From Bacillota bacterium (GTDB lineage Bacteria; Bacillota; Limnochordia; Limnochordales; ZCTH02-B6), in assembly GCA_017577945.1 (NCBI GenBank), contig PKQS01000007.1, positions 186,001 through 250,000 of the forward strand: a stretch of 64,000 nt of DNA, written 5' to 3'. The notes below the pieces were generated by a model. It was not told the DNA's origin, did not search any database, and was given only the letters and a program-made list of their open reading frames with translations. Of this stretch, positions 1 to 7,939 are shown piece by piece. Each line of letters begins with the position of its first letter. Within the stretch, counting starts at the first letter, position 1. Position numbers and translations under genes: made by a program.

Positions 1-564
1 GCCAACCCGTCGGCGCTGTTCCTGCAGGAGCGCGCCGCCGGGCAGCCGGGCACCGTGGTGGCGGCCAGCGTGGAAGGAAGCCGCTCGCTGCTTGTGGAAG
101 TGCAGGCGCTGGTGGCGCCCGCGCCGTTCGGAGGAACGCCGCGGCGGCAAGTATCCGGCGTCGACTACCAGCGGGCGGCCATCGTGCTGGCGGTGCTGGA
201 GCGGCGCTGCGGTGTGCCCCTGCACTCGCAGGACGTCTACATCAACGTCGTGGGCGGCGTGCGCCTGGAGGAGCCGGCGGCGGATCTGGCGGTGGGACTG
301 GCCGTCGCCTCGGCATTTTTCGATGTGCCGCTAGACCCGGGCACGGTCGTCTTCGGCGAGGTGGGCCTGACCGGCGAAGTGCGGGGGGTGCGCCAGGCGG
401 AGCGAAGAGCGCGCGAAGCGTCGAAACTCGGTTTCCGGCGCTGCATTTTGCCGCGGGCCAACATGCCGCAAGGCGGGACGACGGAACTGGAATATTACGG
501 TGTTGCCACGGTCTCCGAGGCGCTGCGGGTCCTGGGAGGTCCGGGGGACATAAAGGGGCGGTAG
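1..564 (+). CDS. radA: DNA repair protein RadA, C-terminal part (5' end outside window)
   Basis: The reading frame is open from the first base and ends at TAG 562-564, so only the last 187 residues are present. The visible part is the Lon-protease-like C-terminal domain of RadA/Sms, recognisable from SQDVYINVVGGVRLEEPAADL followed by FGEVGLTGEVRGV. The ATPase, KNRFG motif and zinc finger lie upstream of the window. RadA is a RecA-like DNA helicase acting in homologous recombination and branch migration. It sits 5 bp before disA, the usual Firmicutes pair linking recombination to c-di-AMP signalling. Identification is firm from both sequence and neighbour. Confidence 0.93.
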   Translation, partial: ANPSALFLQERAAGQPGTVVAASVEGSRSLLVEVQALVAPAPFGGTPRRQVSGVDYQRAAIVLAVLERRCGVPLHSQDVYINVVGGVRLEEPAADLAVGLAVASAFFDVPLDPGTVVFGEVGLTGEVRGVRQAERRAREASKLGFRRCILPRANMPQGGTTELEYYGVATVSEALRVLGGPGDIKGR

Positions 565-569
565 CCATC

Positions 570-1646
570 ATGCACGACGAGTCGATGGAAGAAGACTTTC
601 TCAAGACGCTGCGCATGGTCGCACCGGGCACGATGCTCTATGAGGGGCTCGAGATGATCTTGCGGGCCCGGACTGGCGCTCTCATCGTCGTGGGAGATAC
701 GCAGGAAGTGCTGAATCTGGTCAACGGCGGATTCAAGATCGACGCGGAAATGAATCCGGCCGCCTTGTACGAGCTGGCCAAAATGGACGGCGCGATCATC
801 CTGAATTCGGACGCCAAGCGGATCTTGTACGCCAACACGCACCTGACGCCCGACCCGATGATCCCCACACAAGAAACGGGCACGCGCCACCGCACCGCCG
901 AGCGGGTGGCCAAACAGACGGGGCAGCTGGTGTTGGCCATCTCCCAGCGGCGCGACCAGATCAGTCTGTACAAGGGCAACTTCAAGTACGTCTTGCGGGA
1001 CGTCAGCGTCGTCTTGGCCAAAGCCAACCAGGCGCTGTGGACGCTGGAGAAGTACTGCGCGGTGTACCAGCAGTCGCTGATGAATTTGACGGCGCTGGAG
1101 TTCCAGGACGCCGTGACGCTGTACGACGTGGTCTCGTGCCTGCAGCGGGCCCACACGGTGCACCGCATCCGCAAGGAAATCGAGCGCTACATCGTGGAGT
1201 TGGGCACCGAAGGGCGCCTGGTGCGCATGCAGCTGGAGGAGCTCATGGCCAACCTGCAGGACGAGGGCTACCTCATCGTTCGCGACTACTACCAGCCCCA
1301 AGGCGATGAGACGGCGGCCGACGTGTGGGCGTCGCTGCTGTCGTCCAGCTCCGAGGATTTGCTGGAGCTGCAGTGGATCGCGCGGCGGCTCGGCTACGCG
1401 GCGCACATGAACAACCTGGACTACAACGTGACGCCTCGTGCCTACCGGGTGCTGACGAAGGTGCCTCGGCTGCCGATGCCGGTCATTGAAAACCTGGTGC
1501 AGCAGTTCAAGCAGCTGCCCAACGTGCTCAAGGCGTCCATTGAAGAGCTGGACGACGTGGAAGGCATCGGCGAAGTGCGGGCGCGCGCCATTCAGGAAGG
1601 CTTGCGGCGGCTCAAGGAGCAGGCTTTGCTGGCCCGCAATTTCTGA
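570..1646 (+). CDS. disA: DNA integrity scanning diadenylate cyclase DisA
   Basis: 358 residues, normal for DisA. The N-terminal DAC domain carries both catalytic signatures: DGA at 73-75 and GTRHRTA at 104-110. A long helical spine follows, and the C-terminus has a helix-hairpin-helix DNA-binding element (DDVEGIGEVRARAI, about 328-341). DisA condenses two ATP into the second messenger c-di-AMP while scanning DNA for branched structures. The ATG is 5 bp after radA, so the two are probably one transcript. A c-di-AMP riboswitch on the minus strand near 57.1 kb would be a receptor for its product. No catalytic residue is missing. Confidence 0.97.
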   Translation: MHDESMEEDFLKTLRMVAPGTMLYEGLEMILRARTGALIVVGDTQEVLNLVNGGFKIDAEMNPAALYELAKMDGAIILNSDAKRILYANTHLTPDPMIPTQETGTRHRTAERVAKQTGQLVLAISQRRDQISLYKGNFKYVLRDVSVVLAKANQALWTLEKYCAVYQQSLMNLTALEFQDAVTLYDVVSCLQRAHTVHRIRKEIERYIVELGTEGRLVRMQLEELMANLQDEGYLIVRDYYQPQGDETAADVWASLLSSSSEDLLELQWIARRLGYAAHMNNLDYNVTPRAYRVLTKVPRLPMPVIENLVQQFKQLPNVLKASIEELDDVEGIGEVRARAIQEGLRRLKEQALLARNF

Positions 1647-1748
1647 GGCGGCGACGCTTGCGGAAAGTTTCCGCGGCCGCAGCGAGAAGCCTTGGGCGGC
1701 GCGGAAGCGATGAGGCCGGCTCAGGCTGCGCGCCGACGAAGAGCGCGC

Positions 1749-1768
1749 GGCCGGAACCGGCCTTTCTT
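1749..1768 (+). terminator. weak putative terminator after radA-disA
   Basis: A 5-bp GC stem (GGCCG / CGGCC, loop GAAC) is followed by TTTCTT. It lies between disA and the convergent DUF1573-type gene. The stem is short, so this is tentative. The remaining spacer 1647-1748 shows nothing recognisable. Confidence 0.35.
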
Positions 1769-1780
1769 GCTGTGACGGCG

Positions 1781-2254
1781 TTACATGAGGCTGTAGACGC
1801 CCAGCGTGTCGAGGCGCTGCTTTTCTTGCGCCAGGATGTCGGAAGCCTTCAGGTTGAGCACTTCGCAGAGAGCGGCCGCATAAAAAAACGCCTGACCCAG
1901 CTCGGTCTCGATCACGTCGCGGCAGTGGTCGCACAGGCGCCCGTCTACGTGAGTTTGCACGTACCGCTTCAGCTCCGCGTAGGACATGCCGTCCGGATCG
2001 GGGACCGTCTGCTTACAGGCGTGAATTTCCAGGCAGCCGCATACCGTGACTGCCTTGGCCACTGCCCGCTGGACTCGGGCTGTCGACTCCTGCAGCTTGG
2101 AGACGATGTCGACGATGCTGCGGTGGCGAATCAGGTACTGGGCGACGGTCTGCTGAAACGCGTCCGCGAGGTCGGCGGCGTCTTGCTCTCGAGCCGGCGC
2201 CGCCTCAGGCCGGGGAGACTCCGGTTCGTGGGTCGGACGGCTCTCTGCGCTCAT
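1781..2254 (-). CDS. DUF1573-type cysteine-containing protein
   Basis: 157 residues from the ATG at 2254, chosen because GAGGAG lies 10 bases upstream; the longer frame back to 2389 would start inside the promoter. The core resembles a Firmicutes family usually annotated DUF1573: helical RHRSIVDIVSKLQE, then AVAKAVTVCGCLEIHAC with C72, C74 and C80, and a second pair C108-x2-C111. The four to five cysteines suggest metal or redox chemistry but no function is established. It is transcribed divergently from the CarD-type gene by its own consensus promoter. The proline-rich N-terminal 25 residues look disordered. Confidence 0.75.
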   Translation of the reverse strand: MSAESRPTHEPESPRPEAAPAREQDAADLADAFQQTVAQYLIRHRSIVDIVSKLQESTARVQRAVAKAVTVCGCLEIHACKQTVPDPDGMSYAELKRYVQTHVDGRLCDHCRDVIETELGQAFFYAAALCEVLNLKASDILAQEKQRLDTLGVYSLM

Positions 2255-2360
2255 TCGCGACACGCTCCTCGACACGGACTGCGGTGCGGGCGCCGGCCGC
2301 GCCGGACCTGGCGGCGCGGGCGAGCCGACGCTCACTACCGGAAGGCTCAGAATTACCCAT

Positions 2361-2389
2361 ATTATAAGGACGGCGCTGCATACTGTCAA
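2361..2389 (-). promoter_or_regulatory. sigma-A promoter of the DUF1573-type gene
   Basis: Read on the minus strand: -35 TTGACA (2389-2384), 17-bp spacer, -10 TATAAT (2366-2361). This is a perfect consensus match, about 107 bp before the ATG at 2254. Confidence 0.85.
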
Positions 2390-2419
2390 GGAGCGGCCGG
2401 GGGCGTCAAGGTCAATACA

Positions 2420-2448
2420 TTGACATTTGTGTGTGTTGGTGGTATTAT
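2420..2448 (+). promoter_or_regulatory. sigma-A promoter of the CarD-type gene
   Basis: -35 TTGACA (2420-2425), 17-bp spacer, -10 TATTAT (2443-2448). The expected start near 2455 leaves a leader of about 35 nt before the TTG start. It is back to back with the minus-strand promoter at 2361-2389; the two -35 boxes are 30 bp apart. Confidence 0.85.
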
Positions 2449-2489
2449 TTGCACGAATAGCCCTAATTCGACCTCAAGGATGATAGCCG

Positions 2490-2987
2490 TTGAGTCCGGG
2501 AAAGCGGTTCGCCGTGGGAGACAAGGTCGTCTATCCCATGCACGGCGCAGGCATCATCGAGGCCATCGAGACGAAAGAAGTGCTGGACCGCACCGAGCAG
2601 TACTACGTCATGCGCCTGCCCGTCGGCGAGCTGCGGGTTATGATTCCGTTGAGCGCCGGCGACGAGCTGGGTTTGCGAGAAGTCATCGACCCCGGCGAAG
2701 TGGAAAAAGTGTTGGCGGTGCTCCGGGCGGAGACGACCAGCATGTCGGCGAACTGGAACCGTCGCTATCGAGCTAATCTCAAGAAGATTAAGACGGGAGA
2801 CATCTACGAGGTAGCGGAAGTGGTTCGCAACTTGTCGGCCCGGCAGCGGGCGAAAGGGCTGTCGACGGTGGAGCGCAAGATGCTGGAGAACGCCCGGCAA
2901 ATTCTGGTGAGCGAGCTGGTTTTGGCGCAGAACACGACAGAGGAGGAGGTCGAGCGGCAGCTGGACGAAGCCCTGGGTTTACACTGA
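2490..2987 (+). CDS. CarD/CdnL-type RNA polymerase-binding transcription regulator
   Basis: 165 residues, the family's normal length. The N-terminal RNAP-interacting domain begins FAVGDKVVYPMHGAGIIEAIE and is followed by an all-helical domain ending VERQLDEALGLH. Such proteins bind the RNAP beta subunit and stabilise open complexes, often at rRNA and other growth-related promoters. The TTG start at 2490 is preceded by AAGGATGAT at suitable spacing; no ATG fits. The gene has its own consensus promoter and a hairpin terminator, so it looks monocistronic. In Bacillus and Clostridium a CarD-like gene often sits beside the PIN/TRAM gene, as here. Confidence 0.93.
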   Translation: MSPGKRFAVGDKVVYPMHGAGIIEAIETKEVLDRTEQYYVMRLPVGELRVMIPLSAGDELGLREVIDPGEVEKVLAVLRAETTSMSANWNRRYRANLKKIKTGDIYEVAEVVRNLSARQRAKGLSTVERKMLENARQILVSELVLAQNTTEEEVERQLDEALGLH

Positions 2988-2990
2988 GCG

Positions 2991-3032
2991 GCCCGCGCGA
3001 ATCGCGAAGGCGAACGAAGCGGCGGGCTTTTT
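2991..3032 (+). terminator. terminator after the CarD-type gene
   Basis: Stem GCCCGC (2991-2996) / GCGGGC (3022-3027) followed by TTTTT. The 25-nt loop contains a smaller CGCGAATCGCG hairpin. Confidence 0.6.
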
Positions 3033-3033
3033 C

Positions 3034-3064
3034 TTGTCTGATTTCTTTATTTCGTTCGTATACT
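3034..3064 (+). promoter_or_regulatory. possible promoter for the PIN/TRAM gene
   Basis: TTGTCT (3034-3039) and TATACT (3059-3064) are separated by 19 bp, longer than optimal. The region is noticeably AT-rich compared with its surroundings. Tentative. Confidence 0.3.
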
Positions 3065-3175
3065 TCCACTTGCTCCGTCTGCTGGATAACTTCGCATGGT
3101 CCGAGACAACAATAACACGGAAAAGGCAGGGGCTGACGGGACGTGAGCGGCTAGAACCGAAAGGGGGCTTGCGCG

Positions 3176-4255
3176 TTGCTGGGTTGGACGGTCTCGCTTT
3201 TATTGTTGCTACTAGGCATGGCCACGGGGTATCGGATCGCCTCCTCCAGCGCGTGGAACCAGTTGTTTGACGACTTGGCGCCGGCCGTGGTCGGCGAGTC
3301 CTGGATCGGGGCCGCGGCGGGTGGCGTGCTCGCGCTGGCGCTGGCTCCTTGGGCCGTCCGGGCGGTGAGGGGCTGGTTCGACCGGTTGGCGGCGGGCATT
3401 CAGAAGACCTCGCTGCAGGATATCCTCGCGGGCGCGGCCGGGGCGCTGGTAGGACTTCTCCTCGCGGTGCTGCTGACGCTGCCGCTGCCGAGGCACATTC
3501 CCGTCGTAGGCGAGTACTTGCCTGCTTTGGTGACGGCGGCGGCCGGCTACGCGGGCGCCGTCGTATTCGTGCGCAAGAAAGACGAACTATTTCAACTAGC
3601 GAAACTGCCGGCCCAGCGTGGCGCATCCGGGCGCTCGCCCGACTCGGGCCTTAAGATTCTGGACACAAGCGTCATCATCGACGGCCGCATCGCCGACGTG
3701 GCTCGTACCGGCTTTCTTGAAGGCACCTTGCTGATTCCCAGCTTCGTCCTGCAAGAACTGCAGCACATCGCCGACTCCTCCGACATGCTCAAGCGTAACC
3801 GCGGCCGCCGCGGCCTGGACATCCTCAACCGGATGCAAAAGGAGTCCAAGGTGGCCGTGCGGATCATCGACGACGACTTCGACGACATCGCCGACGTCGA
3901 CGCCAAGCTGGTGCGGCTGGCCCAGCTGAAGGGGGCCAAGGTGCTGACCAACGACTTCAACCTCAACAAGGTTGCGGAGCTGCAAGGGGTGGAAGTGCTG
4001 AACATCAACGAGCTGGCCAACGCCGTCAAGCCCATCGTGCTGCCCGGCGAGGAGATGACGGTCCACGTCATCAAAGACGGCAAAGAGCAAGGTCAGGGCG
4101 TCGGCTACTTGGACGACGGCACCATGATCGTCGTGGACGGCGGCCGGCCGTACATCGGCGAGTCGGTGGGCGTCCTGGTAACCAGCGTGCTGCAGACGGC
4201 CGCCGGCCGCATGATCTTCGCGAAACCCAAGCAGGCCGCCGAGCGGGCGATGTAG
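3176..4255 (+). CDS. membrane-anchored PIN/TRAM-domain protein (YacL-like putative ribonuclease)
   Basis: 359 residues from TTG 3176, preceded by AAAGGGGG. Residues 1-135 hold about four hydrophobic segments (around 4-20, 42-62, 83-103 and 113-132). A PIN nuclease domain follows (about 158-282) with the expected acidic residues: D163 in [13 protein letters not shown]194, D242 and D260 in TND. A C-terminal TRAM domain (about 290-350) should bind RNA. The order matches Bacillus YacL, which occupies the same place before ispD. The substrate is not known with certainty. A terminator hairpin overlaps the stop codon. Confidence 0.92.
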   Translation: MLGWTVSLLLLLLGMATGYRIASSSAWNQLFDDLAPAVVGESWIGAAAGGVLALALAPWAVRAVRGWFDRLAAGIQKTSLQDILAGAAGALVGLLLAVLLTLPLPRHIPVVGEYLPALVTAAAGYAGAVVFVRKKDELFQLAKLPAQRGASGRSPDSGLKILDTSVIIDGRIADVARTGFLEGTLLIPSFVLQELQHIADSSDMLKRNRGRRGLDILNRMQKESKVAVRIIDDDFDDIADVDAKLVRLAQLKGAKVLTNDFNLNKVAELQGVEVLNINELANAVKPIVLPGEEMTVHVIKDGKEQGQGVGYLDDGTMIVVDGGRPYIGESVGVLVTSVLQTAAGRMIFAKPKQAAERAM

Positions 4256-4273
4256 CGCCCGCTCGGCTTTTTT
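4238..4273 (+). terminator. strong terminator overlapping the PIN/TRAM stop codon
   Basis: A perfect 12-bp stem, 4238-4249 with 4256-4267, has a 6-nt loop (4250-4255) that contains the TAG stop codon, followed by TTTTTT. Transcription from the PIN/TRAM gene should end here, so ispDF needs its own promoter. Confidence 0.9.
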
Positions 4274-4320
4274 CCGGCCGCCGGGGCGGACCCCGGAAAC
4301 CGCCGGCCGCGGCAGGTTTT

Positions 4321-5604
4321 GTGCGCCGGAGATCGAATGTTGTTAGGGTGATTTCCGAGGCGAGACGCCACTATACCGCCGCGGTCGTCATCCCGGCCGC
4401 GGGTGCGGGTCATCGCATGGGTCGGCTGGGGCAGCCGAAACAGTTCATGCCGCTGCTCGGCGACCCCGTCATTTTGTGGACGCTGCGCGCTTGCGCCGCC
4501 GCGCCGTCGGTGTCGGAGCTGGTGCTGGTGGTGGCCGAGGGGGATGTAGCGTACGTGCGCGCCCGCTTGGGCGGCGAGTGGCAGCTGCCTAAGCCGGTGA
4601 CGGTAACGGCGGGCGGTGCGTCCCGGCAGCAGTCGGTGTACGCGGGATTGCGGGCCCTGGCGCAGCCGGTGGACTTGGTGGCCGTCCACGACGGCGTGCG
4701 GCCGCTGATGAGCCCGGCGCTGCTGGAACGCACGCTGGCGGCGGCGTGCGAACACGGCGCGGCCACGGCGGCCGTGCCGCTCAAGGATACGGTCAAACTG
4801 GTGGAGTCCGGGTGGGTCCAGTCGACGCCTCCCAGGGCTCGCTTGCGCGCGGTGCAGACGCCGCAGGCGTTCCGGCGCGAGCTGCTGCTTGCGGCCCACG
4901 ACCGGGCGGCTGCGGACGGCGTCGAGGCCACGGACGACGCCGCGCTGGTGGAGCGCCTGGGACAGCCGGTGGCGGTCGTCGAGGGCGAGTACAGCAACAT
5001 AAAGATTACTACGCCCGAGGATTTGCTGGTGGCCGAGGCGCTCTTGCGGGCCCGGATCCACGGCCGGGCGCTTGCCGAAGCCGCCGGAAAAGAGCCGGCC
5101 GAGCGGAGGGAAGCGACGGTGCGAGTAGGCTACGGCTACGACGTGCATCGCCTGGCGGCGGGGCGGCGGCTGGTCATCGGCGGCGTGGAAATCCCTTACG
5201 AGCGCGGCTTGCTGGGCCACTCCGACGCCGACGTGCTGCTGCACGCCATCGCGGACGCTTTGCTGGGCGCGGCGGGTCTCGGCGACATCGGCCGTCATTT
5301 TCCGGACAGCGATCCGGCCTACAAGGACGTCGCCAGCGTCAAGCTGCTGCGTCACGTGCGCGAGCTCGTGGGCGCCGCCGGCTGGCGTGTCGGCAACGTG
5401 GATGCCACCGTCATCGCCGAGGCGCCGCGCCTCGCACCGTTCATTCCGCGCATGATCCGCTGCATCAGCGAAGCGCTGGGCGTGGATCCGTCGGCGGTCA
5501 ACGTCAAGGCGACTACGTCGGAGAAACTGGGCTTCATCGGGGCAGGCGAGGGCATCGCCGCGCACGCTGTGGCCACGCTGTACGCGGACGGGGAGCCGCG
5601 ATGA
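4321..5604 (+). CDS. ispDF: bifunctional IspDF: MEP cytidylyltransferase / MEcPP synthase
   Basis: A single uninterrupted frame of 427 codons fuses two steps of the non-mevalonate isoprenoid pathway. The IspD half (about 19-240) has [10 protein letters not shown] (25-34), PKQ (39-41), HDGVRPL and AVQTPQAF. The IspF half (267-427) has the metal ligands D274, H276 and H308 and the C-terminal [10 protein letters not shown]. The start is uncertain: GTG 4321 has a weak SD, and GTG 4348 is an alternative. Inside the linker GGAGGG (5105-5110) stands 8 bases before an in-frame GTG (5119), so a free 161-residue IspF could also be made. Bacillus has two separate genes here. No clear promoter was found after the terminator at 4273. 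Confidence 0.95.
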   Translation: MRRRSNVVRVISEARRHYTAAVVIPAAGAGHRMGRLGQPKQFMPLLGDPVILWTLRACAAAPSVSELVLVVAEGDVAYVRARLGGEWQLPKPVTVTAGGASRQQSVYAGLRALAQPVDLVAVHDGVRPLMSPALLERTLAAACEHGAATAAVPLKDTVKLVESGWVQSTPPRARLRAVQTPQAFRRELLLAAHDRAAADGVEATDDAALVERLGQPVAVVEGEYSNIKITTPEDLLVAEALLRARIHGRALAEAAGKEPAERREATVRVGYGYDVHRLAAGRRLVIGGVEIPYERGLLGHSDADVLLHAIADALLGAAGLGDIGRHFPDSDPAYKDVASVKLLRHVRELVGAAGWRVGNVDATVIAEAPRLAPFIPRMIRCISEALGVDPSAVNVKATTSEKLGFIGAGEGIAAHAVATLYADGEPR

Positions 5605-6884
5605 GGCCGCGCCGCGCTCGGTTCCGCTGGCTCCATCGCCGGCTGGGGCGCCGGGGGCGAGTGCTTGTGGCCGTCGCGGCCGTTTCCCTGTTGCTGGGCT
5701 TTGCGCTGGGGTTCCTGGGCGTAGGCCAGCAGGCGCGGCAGGCGGCGCGGGCTCCGGCCACGGCGGACGCTGGCGGCGGGCCCGCGCTGGGACAACGGGC
5801 CATCTGGGTCGTCCGGCACATGCTGCGCTCGCCCGAGTCGGTGGACCAAGTCCTCGCACTGGCGCAGGACGTGGGCGCCGATACGCTGTTCGTGCAAGTG
5901 AACGGCCGGATGGAGGCGTACTACGCGTCGGCGCTCCTGCCGCCGGCTCAGGACGCGGCGCCGGGTTTCGACGCCTTGGCGTACTTGCTTCCTCGCGCCA
6001 AGGCCGCAGGTTTGCGGGTGCACGCGTGGATCAACGCCTTTACCGCCGGTATGCTGACCGACTGGCCTCAGCATCCCGACCACATCCTCAACCGGCACCC
6101 AGAATGGGTGACAGTGGACCGCAGCGGGCGGTCGCTGCTGGACTACAGCTGGCAGGAGGCGCAAGCCCTGGTACCGGCGCGCATGCTGGATCCGGGCGTG
6201 CCCGAGGTACAGCGCTTCGTAGCCGACATGGTGCTGGAAGTGGTGGACCGCTACGACGTGGACGGCGTGCACCTGGACTACGTCCGCTACCCCTCGCGCC
6301 GCTTCGGCTACCACCCGGAGAGCCTCCGGCGCTTCGCGGCGGAACACGGCTTTGACCCGCAAGAGCTGGAGCAAAACGCGGTGGCGTTCGCCGCAGCGTA
6401 TGGGCGCGACGAGCTGCTGCGGCGGCTGGCGCTGTGGGACGAGTGGCGGCGGGCGCAAGTGACGCAGTTGGTGGCGCGGCTGGCGGAGGAGTTGGCTCGC
6501 CGGCCCCGACCCGTGTTCTTGTCGGTGGCGGCGGGAGCCGACGCGGCCGACGCCGTGGGCGAGCGCCTGCAAGACTGGCCCGGCTGGATGGAACGCAGGC
6601 TGGTCGACGCCGTGGTCGTTATGGCCTACAACGCGGACACCGAGCGCTTCGTCGCGCATGTGGCCGAGGCGGTCGCGCTGGGGCGGCGGTTCGGCGTGCC
6701 GGTTTACGCCGGTGTGGGGGCATACTTGCTGGGCGGCGACGGGCAGTTGCTGCGCCGGCAGCTGGAGGTGGCCCGGCAGGCGGGTGCCGCGGGCGTGGCC
6801 GTCTTCTCCTACGACACGCTGGCGGAGGAACCCGGTCTCCGCGCGGCGCTGCGGGCGGCATGGCGCGGCGAGCCGGCGCCGTGA
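5601..6884 (+). CDS. GHL10-type (family 10-like) glycoside hydrolase-fold protein, membrane-anchored
   Basis: 427 residues. The ATG at 5601 overlaps the ispDF stop by ATGA, suggesting translational coupling. A basic N-terminus and one hydrophobic segment (about 20-40) anchor the protein or export it. The rest looks like a TIM barrel of the GHL10 family: [10 protein letters not shown] near the start, [10 protein letters not shown], and the strand [13 protein letters not shown] carrying likely catalytic acids. Relatives are thought to act on cell-surface glycans, but the substrate is not known. It is not part of the Bacillus gene order at this locus. A much longer upstream frame exists but lies over ispDF and is an artefact. 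Confidence 0.8.
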   Translation: MRPRRARFRWLHRRLGRRGRVLVAVAAVSLLLGFALGFLGVGQQARQAARAPATADAGGGPALGQRAIWVVRHMLRSPESVDQVLALAQDVGADTLFVQVNGRMEAYYASALLPPAQDAAPGFDALAYLLPRAKAAGLRVHAWINAFTAGMLTDWPQHPDHILNRHPEWVTVDRSGRSLLDYSWQEAQALVPARMLDPGVPEVQRFVADMVLEVVDRYDVDGVHLDYVRYPSRRFGYHPESLRRFAAEHGFDPQELEQNAVAFAAAYGRDELLRRLALWDEWRRAQVTQLVARLAEELARRPRPVFLSVAAGADAADAVGERLQDWPGWMERRLVDAVVVMAYNADTERFVAHVAEAVALGRRFGVPVYAGVGAYLLGGDGQLLRRQLEVARQAGAAGVAVFSYDTLAEEPGLRAALRAAWRGEPAP

Positions 6885-6939
6885 GGGCCTCGGCACGGGA
6901 AGTCCACCGAGCCGGCGCGCGGGAGGGACCGAAACTCGG

Positions 6940-7404
6940 GTGCAGCCGATGCGGGAACAAGTGACGCGGGATTTCACCGTGGCGACGTTCGTCGTCCACG
7001 AGGACAAGCTGCTCATGCTGTACCACGAAAAGCTGGCGATGTGGCTGCCGCCCGGCGGCCACATCGAGCCCAACGAGCTGCCGGACGAAGCCGCGGTGCG
7101 GGAAGTGCGCGAGGAGACCGGCGTCGAGGTGGAGCTGGTGGGCCCGCGAGCGCTGCCGGTGGAGTATCCCCGCCAGCTCGTCATTCCTGAAGGCATCCAA
7201 GTGGAGCGCATCGCGCCCGGCCACGAGCACATCGACTTGGTCTACTTCGCGCGGCCCGTGGGCAGCACCCGCATCGTCCCCGGGCCCGGCGTCAGCCACG
7301 TGGGCTGGTACACGAAAGCCGAGCTGGATCGGCTGCCGCTGACGGAAGAGATGCGGCTGTGGGTCGAGCGAGCGCTGCGCAAGCTGGGCTCGGCGCCGCG
7401 CTGA
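6940..7404 (+). CDS. NUDIX hydrolase
   Basis: 154 residues from GTG 6940; ATG 6949 is an alternative. GGGAGGG lies 12 bases before the GTG. The Nudix box is complete: G40, E46, R54, E55, E58, E59 and G61, matching Gx5Ex7REUxEExGU. The enzyme should hydrolyse a nucleoside diphosphate linked to another group; the substrate cannot be read from the sequence. It follows the GHL10-type gene by 55 bp on the same strand and converges with the mutase genes. Confidence 0.88.
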   Translation: MQPMREQVTRDFTVATFVVHEDKLLMLYHEKLAMWLPPGGHIEPNELPDEAAVREVREETGVEVELVGPRALPVEYPRQLVIPEGIQVERIAPGHEHIDLVYFARPVGSTRIVPGPGVSHVGWYTKAELDRLPLTEEMRLWVERALRKLGSAPR

Positions 7405-7427
7405 AGCGCCGTTGCGCCGGAGACGGC

Positions 7428-7454
7428 ACGGCCGGCGTCAGCGGCGCCGGCCGT
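7428..7454. other. GC hairpin between convergent NUDIX and mutase genes
   Basis: A perfect 10-bp stem (7428-7437 with 7445-7454) with a 7-nt loop spans the stop codon of the minus-strand gene. Neither side has a T-tract, so it is not a classical terminator; it may block 3' exonucleases. Confidence 0.4.
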
Positions 7455-7848
7455 GGGCGCGGATGAAGTCGACGATGGTTTGCAGGGGCGTACCCGGACC
7501 GAACACGGCGGCGACGCCCATTTCTTTCAGCTTCGGCACGTCTTCGGCCGGAATGATGCCTCCGACGACGACCGTGATGTCGTCGGCTCCCTGCTCCCGC
7601 AAGCCGGCCATAATCTTTGGCACCAAAGTCATGTGGGCGCCCGAGAGCATGCTGAGCCCCAGCACGTCCACGTCTTCCTGAATAGCCGCTTCCACCACTT
7701 GTTCCGGCGTCTGGCGCAAGCCCGTGTAGATGACTTCCATCCCCGCGTCCCGCAGCGCCCGCACGATGACTTTCGCGCCGCGGTCGTGGCCGTCCAAGCC
7801 GGGCTTGGCCACCAACACCCGCAGTGTGCGCTCCGCCTGCGTCGCCAC
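7438..7848 (-). CDS. cobalamin-binding small subunit of acyl-CoA mutase (IcmB/McmA2-like)
   Basis: 136 residues from GTG 7848, preceded by a G-rich SD (GGGGGG, 8 bases). This is a free-standing B12-binding domain: D19-G-H21-D-R-G24 is the DxHxxG motif whose histidine is the lower cobalt ligand, with GLSMLSG and VVVGGIIP completing the Rossmann-like fold. It pairs with the catalytic subunit encoded just upstream. The length equals that of the small subunit of two-component isobutyryl-CoA mutases, though methylmalonyl-CoA mutases of some bacteria are also split like this. Confidence 0.93.
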   Translation of the reverse strand: MATQAERTLRVLVAKPGLDGHDRGAKVIVRALRDAGMEVIYTGLRQTPEQVVEAAIQEDVDVLGLSMLSGAHMTLVPKIMAGLREQGADDITVVVGGIIPAEDVPKLKEMGVAAVFGPGTPLQTIVDFIRAHGRRR

Positions 7849-7860
7849 GCCGCATGCCCC

Positions 7861-7939
7861 CCGACGACTCGAATCTCGTTACTCGTCCACGCGCATCTCT
7901 CTAGCCCACGCGAAAATCTCTAGACCACGCGAATCTCCT
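7861..7939 (-). repeat. 20-bp tandem repeat covering the 3' end of the mutase large-subunit gene
   Basis: Four consecutive units of about 20 bp (7920-7939, 7901-7919, 7881-7900, and a weaker 7861-7880) share the core CCACGCGAATCT on the plus strand. The first unit is the actual end of the large-subunit gene including its TAG; the others fill the spacer to the small-subunit gene. Confidence 0.7.

Noticed and set aside
1658-2776. 372-codon plus-strand frame across the DUF1573-type gene and the divergent promoters
   Set aside because: It runs through two consensus promoters and opposite a better-supported gene.
4746-5600. Upstream extension of the GHL10-type gene through ispDF
   Set aside because: The frame overlaps ispDF fully; the ATGA start at 5601 is a proper coupled start with a following membrane segment.
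7292-7855. 187-codon minus-strand frame overlapping the mutase small subunit
   Set aside because: Different frame from the clear B12-binding domain; Arg/Gly/Ala-rich shadow.
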